64,000 nucleotides of DNA from Pseudanabaena frigida (lineage in GTDB: Bacteria; Cyanobacteriota; Cyanobacteriia; Pseudanabaenales; Pseudanabaenaceae). The notes beneath the pieces were generated by a model, which was not told the DNA's origin, made no database searches, and saw nothing but the letters and a program-made list of their open reading frames with translations. Both the position numbers and the translations under genes were made by a program. The stretch covers positions 1-64,000 of the forward strand of contig QBML01000017.1 of assembly GCA_003242085.1 (NCBI GenBank). The letters run 5' to 3'. Positions 1-9,560 of this stretch are shown piece by piece. Positions within the stretch are counted from its first letter, which is position 1. Every line of letters begins with the position of its first letter.

Positions 1-33
1 GTTGCTCAATATGCTAATCGCTCTCCCCTCTAG
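1..33 (+). other. possible 3' end of an upstream gene
   Basis: Frame 1 is open from the window edge to a TAG at 31-33 and reads VAQYANRSPL with ordinary codons. Eleven codons are too few to prove coding, so this is only a possible gene tail. The following 254 bases up to the kinase gene hold no ORF or hairpin that I can support. Confidence 0.2.
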
Positions 34-287
34 TTCTTATTTGAATTTACTATATATTAGAAAAAACAGTAGCGACAGCCAAAGCACCTAAAAACATCAT
101 AATCGATCGCCAAAGAGGATAATCATTCACTGGCTTGGCTAGGTTATTATTAACTCATATTACGCAAAAGTTGAGAATTATTCTCTTGGTATGCAATCTG
201 GCTGAAATAATGAGCTAATAAGTAGATTATTAAGCTTATCAAGTAGCAAGATATGAACCAGTAGAGTCAATAAAAGAAGTGCCTGCT

Positions 288-3200
288 ATGACCGATGTTA
301 TTTCTCTAAGCCCAAAAGATTTACACAGAGCTGTATCCCGTAACTTGTTGATGATTGCACCAGATTCTTTCGTAATAGCGGCAGCTACTATGATGAAGGA
401 AACTGACTCTAGTTATGTGCTAGTGGTGGATAGCAAAGAGAATCCAGATAGTATTGGCTTAGGCTTAGTAGGTATTTTAACTGAATGCGATATTGTTCGC
501 ATAGTTTCTCAGGAGCGATCGCTGGATCGTTTGATGGTGCAGTCAGTGATGAGTCATCCTGTCACTACTATTCAAGAATCGGAGCTTACCAATCTCAACT
601 ATGTCTTAAGTCTATTTCAAGAACACCAAATACAACACTTACCTGTATTAGATAGAGAGCTTCTGGTCGGGTTGCTAGTCAAAGATACCTTAACTGAAAT
701 ATTCATGCAGAACTTTCTGCATTTGAAAGTTGAGCCTATAAATTTACCAGATCGTCCTGCGATTGCCACTCGGTCAGATCGAACTGAACCAGTAGAGCCA
801 TATTTTCAAGAGATCCAGCCCCAAGCCCCAAAAGATATTGTCGATATAGAAAATCTGAATGTTGAGTTGAGGCAAACCATAGAGGAATTGAGGATTTCTG
901 GGGAGTCGTTGATGGATGTAAATCTTCAACTGGAAATAGAACAACATAAATACCAAGATTTATTTGACTTTGCTCCCGATGGCTATCTCGTTACTAATCC
1001 TTCAGGCATTATCCTCTCTGCCAATCAAGCAATCATCGATCTATTAGAGCTAAACCTAGATTTTTTAGTGGGTAAGCCCTTAGTAGTCTTTGTCGTCCAA
1101 TCAGACCATGCATTGTTTTACGACCAGATCGATCGACGACTGCTTCCTAACCAAAAACATACTTGGGAACTAAGCTTTAAATCTAGACTGGGAAAACAAT
1201 TTCCCGCGGAAGTTACTGTGGTTTCAATTTGCGATCATTCTAACACTGTCATTGGGTTGCGTTGGCTTATAATAGATATCAGCGATCTCAAAGCTACTGA
1301 AGAAGCCGTGCAGGAAAAAGAGCAGTTTTTACGCAGTATCTATGAGGAAGTAGACCAAGCAATTTTTACTATTGATGTTTTAGAGAATGGAGATTTTCGC
1401 TATGTGGAGTTCAATCCTGCTGCCGAAAGGTTGTCAGGCAAGTCAACGGCAGAGATAAAAGGAAATTCAGCTAATCCAAAGGTGCGGCAAAACTATATTA
1501 ACTGCGTGCAAGCAGGAGTTGCGATTACCTATGAGGAATGTTTGATTTTCCAAGAAACCGAAACTTGGTGGTTGACGACATTAAGCCCGATTCGAGACCT
1601 ATCATCTCGAATTTATCGCATTGTCGGGACTAGCACCAATATTACTGAACGCAAGAAAGCTGAGGAAATGCTAGCGCAGCAAACGAAAGCCCTAGAGCAG
1701 TTAAACCAAGAACTAGAATATCGGGTAGAAGAAAGGACTGCTTCATTTCAAAAAAGCGAAACTCGTTACCGCGCCCTGATGGACAATGCTAGCGATGCAA
1801 TTTTTCTTGCAGATTCGCAAGGAAACCTTGTCGAAGCAAATAAAAAAGCAGAAGAACTTTTAGGCTATAGCCGCGATGAGTTGAATCATCTGCATATGTC
1901 CCAGATACATCCTCCAGCCGCCCTAGCAGTAGCGCGAAACCATTTTCTAAATGTCATCGAGAATAGGTTCAGCCCGAGCATAGAGAGTCTAGTACTACGC
2001 AAAGATGGTAGTCAGGTTCCTGTCGATATTACTGGCAGTAAGATCGATCTAGATGGCGAGCAGATCGCTCAAGGGATTTTTCGGGACATTAGCGATCGCA
2101 AACGTGCTGAATCTGCATTAATCGATAGCCAGAAAAGATATCAGGCTTTGTTCAATCATAAATCTGATGCAGTATTCATTAACAGTTTTACAGAGACTGG
2201 AAGACCGAGTAATTTTATTGAGGTTAACGATACTGCCTGTGAGAGCTTAGGCTATAGTCGTGCTGAACTGCTAATGATGAATCCGAGTGACATTATGCCA
2301 AAGGATTTCTTCTGTAAGAGAGAGACTATCGAAATACTACGTACCCAAAAATATGCTAGAGAAGAAATCTTGCATCAGACCAAAGATGGCAAAATTTTTC
2401 CTGTGGAACTGAGCTTGGTTGAACTTGAAGATTCTGAAGGGAAGCCTTTAGTAATTGCCACTGCGCGTAATATTAGCGATCGCAAACAAGCAGAACTTGC
2501 CTTGGAACAAGAGGCCCTGCGCCGAATTGCAATATTCAATGCCTGCTCGGATGGTATCCACATTATCGATATGGCAGGCAACCTGCTCGAATCAAATGAC
2601 AAATTTGCTCAAATGCTAGGTTACACTCCCAGTGAAGTTGTAAATCTCAATATCGTTGATTGGGATGCACAGTGGAATTCTCAAGAAATACGAGAAGTCC
2701 TCAGTGACAGTTCCTTTAATAATTGCATTTTTGAAACAATCCATCGCTGCAAAGATGGCTCTACCTTTCCTGTTGAGATTTCGCGGCAGCAAATGGAATG
2801 GCAAGGAGAATTTGTCACAGTTAATATTTCGCGAGATCTTAGCGATCGCAAACAAACAGAACTCGAACTGCAAAAAAGTCAGCGCTTTACTCAACAAATT
2901 GCCGATGCATCTCCTAATATTCTCTATCTCTACGACATACAAGAACAACGCAATGTCTATACCAATCGTGAGATCCTCTCAGTTTTAGGTTATTCGCCTG
3001 AAACAATTCAAGCAATGGGCGCAAACTTTGCTATAAACTTGCTGCATCCCGACGATCTGAGTTCAGTTCTCCCTACCTACTATGAAAAAATTAGCGCTGC
3101 TCAGGACGGCGAAGTTGTTGAAACTGAATATCGGATGCGCCATGTTAATGGGGAATGGCGTTGGCTCTATAGTCGAGATTCGGTCTTTAGCCGTGATGCA

Positions 3201-4817
3201 GATGGGAAAGTCAAAAGAACCATTGGCACTGCCCAAGACATTAGCGATCGCAAACGATTAGAGCGCGAACAAAATCGTCTGATTGCTATTTTAGAGGCTT
3301 CGACTGACTATATCAGCATGTCAGATGCCAAAGGTAAGGTCTTTTGGAAAAACTTAGTGCTCAAGAATCTGTTCGGGATCGATTCAAACAAAGATCTGTT
3401 GGAATATCAAATTACCGATTGTCATCCTCAATGGGCATCAGAATTGATATTAAAAAAAGGAATACCTCAGGCGATCGCGACTGGTAGTTGGATCGGTGAA
3501 ACGGCTTTGCTGAATGCCGAAGGACAAGAAATACCCGTTTCCCAACTAATCCTCGCGCACAAATCATCCTCAGGAGAGATAAAATATTTCTCTTTTATTA
3601 TGCGTGATATCCAAGTTCGCAAAGAATACGAACAGAAGCTAGAGAAAACTAATGCGGAACTGCTTCGCGCCACTCGGCTCAAGGATGAATTCTTGGCAAC
3701 CATGAGCCATGAATTGCGTACTCCTCTCAATGCAATCTTAGGTATGAACGAAAGTTTGCAAGAACAAATATTTGGTACGGTGAATGAACGTCAGATCAAA
3801 GCGCTACAGACCATTGAACGCAGCAGCAATCATTTGCTGGAATTAATCAATGACATTCTAGAGCTAGCTAAGATTGAAGCAGGACATATTGATTTGAGTT
3901 ATATCCCAACTTCTATTAACCGTCTTTGCTACTCAAGTTTGGCATTTGTCAAGCAACAAGCAGCCCAAAAACGCATTCAGATTGATGTCCAAATTTCGCC
4001 AAACTTACCAGACATCCCACTGGATGAGCGGCGTATTTGTCAAGTACTGATTAATTTGCTCAGTAATGCCGTGAAATTTACGCCTGAAGGCGGACTGATT
4101 ACTCTAAAAGCCTATAAACATGAAGAAGACGGGCAAATTCCGAATAATATCTCTAGGATTTGTCTTACGGTAACTGATACAGGTATAGGTATTGCCTCTG
4201 AAAATCTTCACAAGCTATTTCACTCCTTTGTCCAGATAGATAGTGCTTTAAATCGTAAATATGCAGGTACGGGTTTGGGATTAGCCCTAGTTAAGCGACT
4301 GGTGGAACTGCATGGTGGTACAGTAAGTGTCACTAGTGAACTTGGTGTAGGGAGTTGTTTTACGATCGCTCTTCCCTATAGCAACTCTGATTTATTTCTA
4401 GTTGCACCAGAAGCCTCAACGGTTCAAAATTCTTCTATAGAAGTATTAGAAACATCACCACTAGTCTTGCTGGTTGAGGATAATGAAGCAAATATAACTA
4501 CTATTTCTAACTATCTAGAAGCTAAGGGCTATCAAATTCTCTCAGCGCAAGATGGTCGAGAAGCAATCGCAATTGCTAAAACTCGCCAACCTGATGTGAT
4601 TTTAATGGATATTCAAATGCCAGTGATGGATGGGCTAGAAGCAATTAAGCAAATTCGGCTCGATCCAAATTTAGTTAATACGCCAATTATTGCACTGACC
4701 GCTCTTGCAATGAAAGACGATCGCGAAAAATGCCTAGAAGCTGGAGCCAATCATTATTTAGCAAAGCCAGTTAAACTAAATCAACTGGTGACTATCATTC
4801 AGAGTCTTTTAGCGTAA
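288..4817 (+). CDS. hybrid sensor histidine kinase with CBS pair, seven PAS domains and receiver
   Basis: A very large (about 1,509 aa) soluble hybrid kinase. In order: a CBS-domain pair (about 10-150), a short coiled coil, about seven PAS/PAC units each ending in a DISDRK-like linker (about 225-1115), a HisKA box MSHELRTPLNAI with the phospho-accepting His near residue 1141, an HATPase_c domain (NLLSNAVKFTPEGG, DTGIGI, GTGLGLALV), and a C-terminal receiver with the acceptor Asp in LMDIQMP near residue 1441. No membrane segment is seen, so it should sense cytoplasmic signals; CBS domains often bind adenine nucleotides. I start it at ATG 288 rather than GTG 279 because AGAAG at 275-279 is well spaced as a ribosome site. 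It lies 13 bases upstream of a second hybrid kinase on the same strand, so the two are probably co-transcribed. The signal and output partner are unknown. Confidence 0.9.
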   Translation: MTDVISLSPKDLHRAVSRNLLMIAPDSFVIAAATMMKETDSSYVLVVDSKENPDSIGLGLVGILTECDIVRIVSQERSLDRLMVQSVMSHPVTTIQESELTNLNYVLSLFQEHQIQHLPVLDRELLVGLLVKDTLTEIFMQNFLHLKVEPINLPDRPAIATRSDRTEPVEPYFQEIQPQAPKDIVDIENLNVELRQTIEELRISGESLMDVNLQLEIEQHKYQDLFDFAPDGYLVTNPSGIILSANQAIIDLLELNLDFLVGKPLVVFVVQSDHALFYDQIDRRLLPNQKHTWELSFKSRLGKQFPAEVTVVSICDHSNTVIGLRWLIIDISDLKATEEAVQEKEQFLRSIYEEVDQAIFTIDVLENGDFRYVEFNPAAERLSGKSTAEIKGNSANPKVRQNYINCVQAGVAITYEECLIFQETETWWLTTLSPIRDLSSRIYRIVGTSTNITERKKAEEMLAQQTKALEQLNQELEYRVEERTASFQKSETRYRALMDNASDAIFLADSQGNLVEANKKAEELLGYSRDELNHLHMSQIHPPAALAVARNHFLNVIENRFSPSIESLVLRKDGSQVPVDITGSKIDLDGEQIAQGIFRDISDRKRAESALIDSQKRYQALFNHKSDAVFINSFTETGRPSNFIEVNDTACESLGYSRAELLMMNPSDIMPKDFFCKRETIEILRTQKYAREEILHQTKDGKIFPVELSLVELEDSEGKPLVIATARNISDRKQAELALEQEALRRIAIFNACSDGIHIIDMAGNLLESNDKFAQMLGYTPSEVVNLNIVDWDAQWNSQEIREVLSDSSFNNCIFETIHRCKDGSTFPVEISRQQMEWQGEFVTVNISRDLSDRKQTELELQKSQRFTQQIADASPNILYLYDIQEQRNVYTNREILSVLGYSPETIQAMGANFAINLLHPDDLSSVLPTYYEKISAAQDGEVVETEYRMRHVNGEWRWLYSRDSVFSRDADGKVKRTIGTAQDISDRKRLEREQNRLIAILEASTDYISMSDAKGKVFWKNLVLKNLFGIDSNKDLLEYQITDCHPQWASELILKKGIPQAIATGSWIGETALLNAEGQEIPVSQLILAHKSSSGEIKYFSFIMRDIQVRKEYEQKLEKTNAELLRATRLKDEFLATMSHELRTPLNAILGMNESLQEQIFGTVNERQIKALQTIERSSNHLLELINDILELAKIEAGHIDLSYIPTSINRLCYSSLAFVKQQAAQKRIQIDVQISPNLPDIPLDERRICQVLINLLSNAVKFTPEGGLITLKAYKHEEDGQIPNNISRICLTVTDTGIGIASENLHKLFHSFVQIDSALNRKYAGTGLGLALVKRLVELHGGTVSVTSELGVGSCFTIALPYSNSDLFLVAPEASTVQNSSIEVLETSPLVLLVEDNEANITTISNYLEAKGYQILSAQDGREAIAIAKTRQPDVILMDIQMPVMDGLEAIKQIRLDPNLVNTPIIALTALAMKDDREKCLEAGANHYLAKPVKLNQLVTIIQSLLA

Positions 4818-4830
4818 GCCTCGATCAAAA

Positions 4831-7800
4831 ATGTTGATAAGCAAGCAGATAGTCTTTGGATATGCGATCGCCCTTGGTATTACTTGCTTGGGGACATCAA
4901 CTGGTTTGGTGGTTGGCAATTACTCTTATCAAGAAGCACTTCAAAGCAACAAAGCGATAGCTCAGGAGCGCAAATTTCTGAATACGCTGCAATTAGATAT
5001 TTTATACAATCGTCCTGCTAAGCAGCTATCACCATATTTATCAGATCCTGAAGGATTTCGTCGTGAGAGTGGCAGATTACTCGATCGAATTCAGAAAATT
5101 TTAACCGCTCTAGAAGCTCATAACTCTCTGGGAGCGCATTTGACCATCGAAGGACTACATCCCTTATTACAAGAGTATGAAGTTGATGTAAGAAAGTTTA
5201 AGCAAACAACTCAAGAACTGATCGATCGGTTAGATGTATTGACGGCATCTCCAAAAACTTTAAAAGAAGCCGAATCGCAATTGATTGAATTGGTCAAGAC
5301 CAAAGACTTTCTTAAATTTATTGACTTTCCCGATCGTTTATCGCCATTTACTGAGCTGGCATTGCAACGTGAGTATGACAGTGAAGTTGCGCTTAACCAA
5401 TCTAGAGTACTTCGAGATCAAATCGTTATTGCTAGTCTAATTTTATCAATAGTAATCGCATCTCTATTTGCAATAAATACTAGCAAAGCGATCGCTCAAG
5501 AACAGACTAATACTAATCAAAAACTACAGGAGCAACTGATCGAGTTCAAGCGATCGGAGGATGCATTACAAAAAAGTGAAGCCCATCAGCGAGCCTTAAT
5601 TAGTGCTATCCCCGATATTATAGCGAGAATTAATCGGGAAGGTATTTACTTAGAATTTGTTGCTAATCCCAACTTTTTTGTTGTGGGTAATATACTTGAG
5701 TTAGTGGGAACCCATATATATGAAAGTCTGCCTCCACCTCTAGCGCAAAGACGCATAGACTGTATAGATCTAGCTCTTCAAACTAGGTCTATGCAGGTTT
5801 ATGAACAGGATCTATCGATTGATGGGAGAACCCAAATTGAAGAGGTGAGAATTGTTCCCTATAACGACGATGAAGTCTTAGCCCTGATACGTGATATTAG
5901 CGATCGCAAGCAAGTAGAGCTAGCACTAGCTGCAAGTGAGGCTCAGAGCCGCGCAGTGCTGTCGGCAATTCCTGATTTGATGTTTCGTATAGGAGCAGAT
6001 GGAATTTATCGGGAGTTTGTCACTCAACCTCGTGATTTTGCTATGTTCTCGCCAGAGATTAGCTTGTCAGGTCAATCAATGGAAAATATTTTACCGATAG
6101 ATGTTGCTCAGCGGCAGTTTCATTATTTACGAAAAGCTATAGAGACCGACGAATTACAAATATACGAGCAAACAGTTCAAGTAGATGGTCGCCTACAAGA
6201 TGAAGAGGTGAGAGTTATTAAGAGTGGAGAAGATGAAGTTCTATTTATGATTCGTGATATTAGCGATCGCAAGCGCGTAGAAGCATCTCTCAAGCAGAGC
6301 GAATTAACCAACCGTGTAATTATTGAAACTATGCCAGATCTGCTAATTCATATGGATCGACATGGGAATTATATTAAGATATCTGGCGGCAATAATGTTC
6401 GGGTTAAAGAATTAAGTGGTACTTCTGATGAAATAGATATCTACAGAGTCTTACCTCGTAATCTTGCAGAAAAACGCCTTTACTATGCCAATCAAGCCAT
6501 TTTAAGTAAGAAATTACAGATTTACGAGCAATTTATCGATGTTGATGGGTATCTCTGTTACGAAGAGGTTCGTGTTGCTCCTCTCAATGACCGAGAAGTT
6601 CTAATTATTATTCGAGATATTACCGATCGCAAAGAGGCAGAAGAGCAACTATATCAGCTCAATCAAGAACTAGAAGCAAAAGTCAAGGAACGCACGGTAG
6701 AGCTGCAAGAACGGGAAATACAACTCCAAAAATTATCGGAACGGCTTGCCCTATCACTTAAGTCTGGGGCGATCGGCACTTGGGAATGGGATATAGGGCA
6801 GAATGCTATCCTGTGGGATGAGCGGATGTACGAACTTTATGGTGTTTCTAAGTCCTCTAATCTTCCTACGGTTACGGAATCTATTCAAATAGTGAGTTAT
6901 GACATTTGGAGCGAGAGTCTACATCCTGACGATCGTATGCCCACTGTAACATTGCTACAGCAAGCCGCCCTAGGACAAGCAGAATACGATACTGAGTTTC
7001 GGGTCGTACATCCTGACGGTAGCATCCATTTCATTAAAGCCTTCGGAATGCTGGTGCGAGATGCTCATGGCAATCCCCAAAGTATAATTGGAGTTAACTT
7101 TGACATTAGCGATCGCAAACGAGCGGAAACACAACTCCAAAAAACTAACGAAGAACTGATTCGTGCTACACGTCTTAAGGATGAATTTCTTGCCAATATG
7201 AGTCATGAACTCCGTACTCCTCTCAATGCTATCTTGGGTATGAATGAGGGATTGAAAGAGCAAGTCTATGGCTCACTTAATGAAAGGCAACTTCAATCCC
7301 TACAAACTGTCGAACGAAGCGGTTTACATCTATTGGAATTAATCAATGATATTCTCGATCTTGCAAAAATTGAATCAGGACAAGTTGAATTAGAATACAC
7401 TCCAGTTTCCGTATTTCATCTCTGCCAATCTAGTTTGGTATTTGTCAGACAACAGGCTCAAAAAAAGCATATACAGATAGAAACAAAATTACCACTGGGA
7501 CTGCCCGATCTCATGGTAGATGAACGACGTATCCGACAAGTACTAATTAATCTGCTGAACAATGCTGTCAAGTTTACTCTGGAAGGTGGGCTAATTAGCT
7601 TGGAAGTTAAACAGGTCTATTCTGATGCTATTAATGATAATTCTCATCCGCACCAATTTCTCCGAATTTCTATAGTTGATACAGGTATTGGTATTTCTTC
7701 GGAGAATGTTAAGAAACTTTTTCAACCCTTCATTCAGGTTGATAGTGCTTTAAATCGTCGTTACGAAGGAACTGGACTGGGGCTTGCTTTGGTAAAACGT

Positions 7801-8379
7801 ATTGTCGAACTACATGGGGGGCAAGTTGGTTTAACTAGCCAGTTAGGAGTTGGGAGTTGTTTCATGATCGATTTACCCTACATTAGTTCTTCTCTCCCAT
7901 CTAAAATAATTGCTGTCGATCGGGTGGCTGCTCCTCTAGTAATTGAAAAACCATCTATATGTAAATCTGGCAATGCTTCTCATCTCATCCTGCTGGTAGA
8001 AGATAACGAAACTAATATTCGGATAGTTTCTGATTACCTGCAATCAGATGGATATAGAATTCTATTAGCAAAGAATGGTCTAGAGGCGATCGCTCTTGCC
8101 AAAACCCATCATCCCGACCTGATTTTAATGGATATTCAAATGCCCATTATGGATGGACTAGAGGCAACTAAGCAAATTCGCCTCGATCCTCAGTTGTTAC
8201 ATACTCCAATTATTGCCTTAACTGCGTTAGTTATGGCTGGAGATCGCGATCGATGTTTAGCTGCAGGAGCTAGTGCATACTTACCTAAACCAGTAAAATT
8301 AAAGGAATTATCCTTAAATATTCAAAAGTTTCTAAATAACAACACTTTGCGCTCAAACCCAAACCCAGAAGAATCTTGA
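4831..8379 (+). CDS. membrane hybrid sensor histidine kinase with four PAS domains and receiver
   Basis: An 1,182-aa hybrid kinase. A membrane segment near residues 5-30 and another near 197-217 bracket an extracytoplasmic helical sensor region. Three PAS units follow that resemble one another closely (each with a YEQ..(I/V)DG....EEVR stretch and a D(I/T)xDRK linker), suggesting internal triplication. Then come a coiled coil, a fourth PAS (about 650-765), HisKA with His 792 in MSHELRTPLNA, HATPase_c, and a receiver with Asp 1101 in LMDIQMP. The kinase and receiver parts are very similar to those of the upstream gene, so the pair probably arose by duplication. The last codons and the stop lie inside a dispersed hairpin repeat (8365-8415), so the extreme C-terminus (after LRSNPNPEES) was probably supplied by repeat insertion. 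Signal unknown. Confidence 0.9.
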   Translation: MLISKQIVFGYAIALGITCLGTSTGLVVGNYSYQEALQSNKAIAQERKFLNTLQLDILYNRPAKQLSPYLSDPEGFRRESGRLLDRIQKILTALEAHNSLGAHLTIEGLHPLLQEYEVDVRKFKQTTQELIDRLDVLTASPKTLKEAESQLIELVKTKDFLKFIDFPDRLSPFTELALQREYDSEVALNQSRVLRDQIVIASLILSIVIASLFAINTSKAIAQEQTNTNQKLQEQLIEFKRSEDALQKSEAHQRALISAIPDIIARINREGIYLEFVANPNFFVVGNILELVGTHIYESLPPPLAQRRIDCIDLALQTRSMQVYEQDLSIDGRTQIEEVRIVPYNDDEVLALIRDISDRKQVELALAASEAQSRAVLSAIPDLMFRIGADGIYREFVTQPRDFAMFSPEISLSGQSMENILPIDVAQRQFHYLRKAIETDELQIYEQTVQVDGRLQDEEVRVIKSGEDEVLFMIRDISDRKRVEASLKQSELTNRVIIETMPDLLIHMDRHGNYIKISGGNNVRVKELSGTSDEIDIYRVLPRNLAEKRLYYANQAILSKKLQIYEQFIDVDGYLCYEEVRVAPLNDREVLIIIRDITDRKEAEEQLYQLNQELEAKVKERTVELQEREIQLQKLSERLALSLKSGAIGTWEWDIGQNAILWDERMYELYGVSKSSNLPTVTESIQIVSYDIWSESLHPDDRMPTVTLLQQAALGQAEYDTEFRVVHPDGSIHFIKAFGMLVRDAHGNPQSIIGVNFDISDRKRAETQLQKTNEELIRATRLKDEFLANMSHELRTPLNAILGMNEGLKEQVYGSLNERQLQSLQTVERSGLHLLELINDILDLAKIESGQVELEYTPVSVFHLCQSSLVFVRQQAQKKHIQIETKLPLGLPDLMVDERRIRQVLINLLNNAVKFTLEGGLISLEVKQVYSDAINDNSHPHQFLRISIVDTGIGISSENVKKLFQPFIQVDSALNRRYEGTGLGLALVKRIVELHGGQVGLTSQLGVGSCFMIDLPYISSSLPSKIIAVDRVAAPLVIEKPSICKSGNASHLILLVEDNETNIRIVSDYLQSDGYRILLAKNGLEAIALAKTHHPDLILMDIQMPIMDGLEATKQIRLDPQLLHTPIIALTALVMAGDRDRCLAAGASAYLPKPVKLKELSLNIQKFLNNNTLRSNPNPEES

Positions 8380-8415
8380 AAGCGTTGCTTTGCAACGCTT
8401 TCAAGATTCTTCTGG
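8346..8415. repeat. class A hairpin repeat, copy 1
   Basis: Flank TTGCGCTCAAACCCAAA followed by a perfect 24-bp stem (8365-8388 with 8392-8415, loop TTT) whose apex is GTTGCTTTGCAAC. The stop codon of the kinase gene (8377-8379) is inside the left arm. It resembles the copies at 21.6, 22.9, 28.1 and 45.9 kb. It may also end transcription, but the run of T expected after a classical terminator stem is missing. The 182 bases from here to the ecfT stop hold nothing else I can identify. Confidence 0.85.
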
Positions 8416-8597
8416 TGATTCTGTAAATTTGACTACAGAGAGCTATTTATCAACACCACGTATGACTCCCATATAACTACGCTCACGCAAACTGGTCTAA
8501 AAGTGGCAATCATTGGTAATTCTCTGATAAGTAGCTCAGCATAATTAAAATTAAAGAGATTTTCAGGTTTTATGTTGAAAAACTTACTAGAGTTTTA

Positions 8598-9446
8598 TTA
8601 GGTATAAATCAGCCATGCAAACTTCCCAATTCCTAAGCCAAAGTACAAGGCGATCGCGATGACAAAAAGTGCAATAGAACTAGTCATTAACAGATAATCT
8701 GCCATTGTTAAAGCCGATTCTTGTAAATAAGTCCGATTAGAACTGCCTGAAAACCCTTTCGCTTGTAAAACCACTTCTATTTTTTGTGATTTGGATAATG
8801 AATTTAAAATCAAAGGCACGGCTACTTTGGCATAAACTCTCGCTCGCTTTATCCATCCCATCTTCTCAAAGTTTAGACCGCGCAACCTCTGAGACTCAAT
8901 AATGGATTGTACTTCTTCTAACAGTAGTGGCACAAATCGCAAAGTTGATGAAAAGATAAACACTACTTTATAGGGGATTTTGGCGCGTACCATGCCCACA
9001 GTCATTTGATTTACGTCAGTGGTAAAAATTGCCAAGGGAATCACTAAAATCATGGTCAAAGTTTTAAACACAATATTCAAGCCATAGAGCGCTCCTTCTA
9101 AGCTCATTTTTGCGCCGCCAATTAACCACCATGTTTGTGGCAAGTTCAATAGATTCGTCAGTTCTGATTTATGCGTAAGTAACTTAATCTGTTCCACATT
9201 AAAAAAGCCCATGCTCAAAATCAGAAAAATATAAAAAGGAATCATCACCTTCAATATGGTTCCTAAATAATTAAGTCTGACTCCAGCTAGAATGCAGGCA
9301 GCAATCACACTAAACATCAATAATCCTCCAGCGATCGGGCTTTCCCATAAAAAGGCAAGGAGCGTAATCGACAGCATCGCCACCAACTTAGACCGAAAAT
9401 CTAATCGAGTGAAAAAAGAGTCATACTTAACTGTTTGGAATTTCAT
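8598..9446 (-). CDS. ecfT: energy-coupling factor transporter membrane protein EcfT (CbiQ family)
   Basis: A 282-aa polytopic membrane protein of the EcfT/CbiQ family, the component that couples ATP hydrolysis to the substrate-binding S subunit in ECF vitamin and metal importers. About five to six hydrophobic segments are visible. The two cytoplasmic coupling motifs are recognisable as ESQRLRG (about 184-190) and LQAKGF (about 228-233), close to the family's A-R-G signature. It is transcribed after the double ATPase gene on the minus strand, separated by 114 bases that contain a small dispersed repeat. No S component lies nearby, so the substrate cannot be assigned; thiamine precursor (YkoC-type) and cobalt (CbiQ) are examples in the family. 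Confidence 0.85.
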   Translation of the reverse strand: MKFQTVKYDSFFTRLDFRSKLVAMLSITLLAFLWESPIAGGLLMFSVIAACILAGVRLNYLGTILKVMIPFYIFLILSMGFFNVEQIKLLTHKSELTNLLNLPQTWWLIGGAKMSLEGALYGLNIVFKTLTMILVIPLAIFTTDVNQMTVGMVRAKIPYKVVFIFSSTLRFVPLLLEEVQSIIESQRLRGLNFEKMGWIKRARVYAKVAVPLILNSLSKSQKIEVVLQAKGFSGSSNRTYLQESALTMADYLLMTSSIALFVIAIALYFGLGIGKFAWLIYT

Positions 9447-9469
9447 AAATAAAGTTTTTGGAATTAAAA

Positions 9470-9544
9470 GTAGGATGGGTTAGCGATAGCGTAACCCATA
9501 ATTTTTGCCAAGCTGATGCGTTACGTTGTACTAACGCATCCTAC
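9470..9544. repeat. small dispersed repeat E, copy 1 (two hairpins)
   Basis: A 75-base unit bounded by GTAGGAT and ATCCTAC. It holds two hairpins: ATGGGTTAGCGATAGCGTAA pairing back on itself (9475-9499), and GATGCGTTA with TAACGCATC (9516-9541). A diverged copy is at 25987-26060. Here it sits between the ECF ATPase and ecfT, inside what should be one transcript. Repeats with this GGATGGGTTAGCG...CTAACGCATCC layout are familiar from other cyanobacteria and bacteria; movement is inferred. Confidence 0.8.
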
Positions 9545-9560
9545 AAATAAGTAAGCCATC

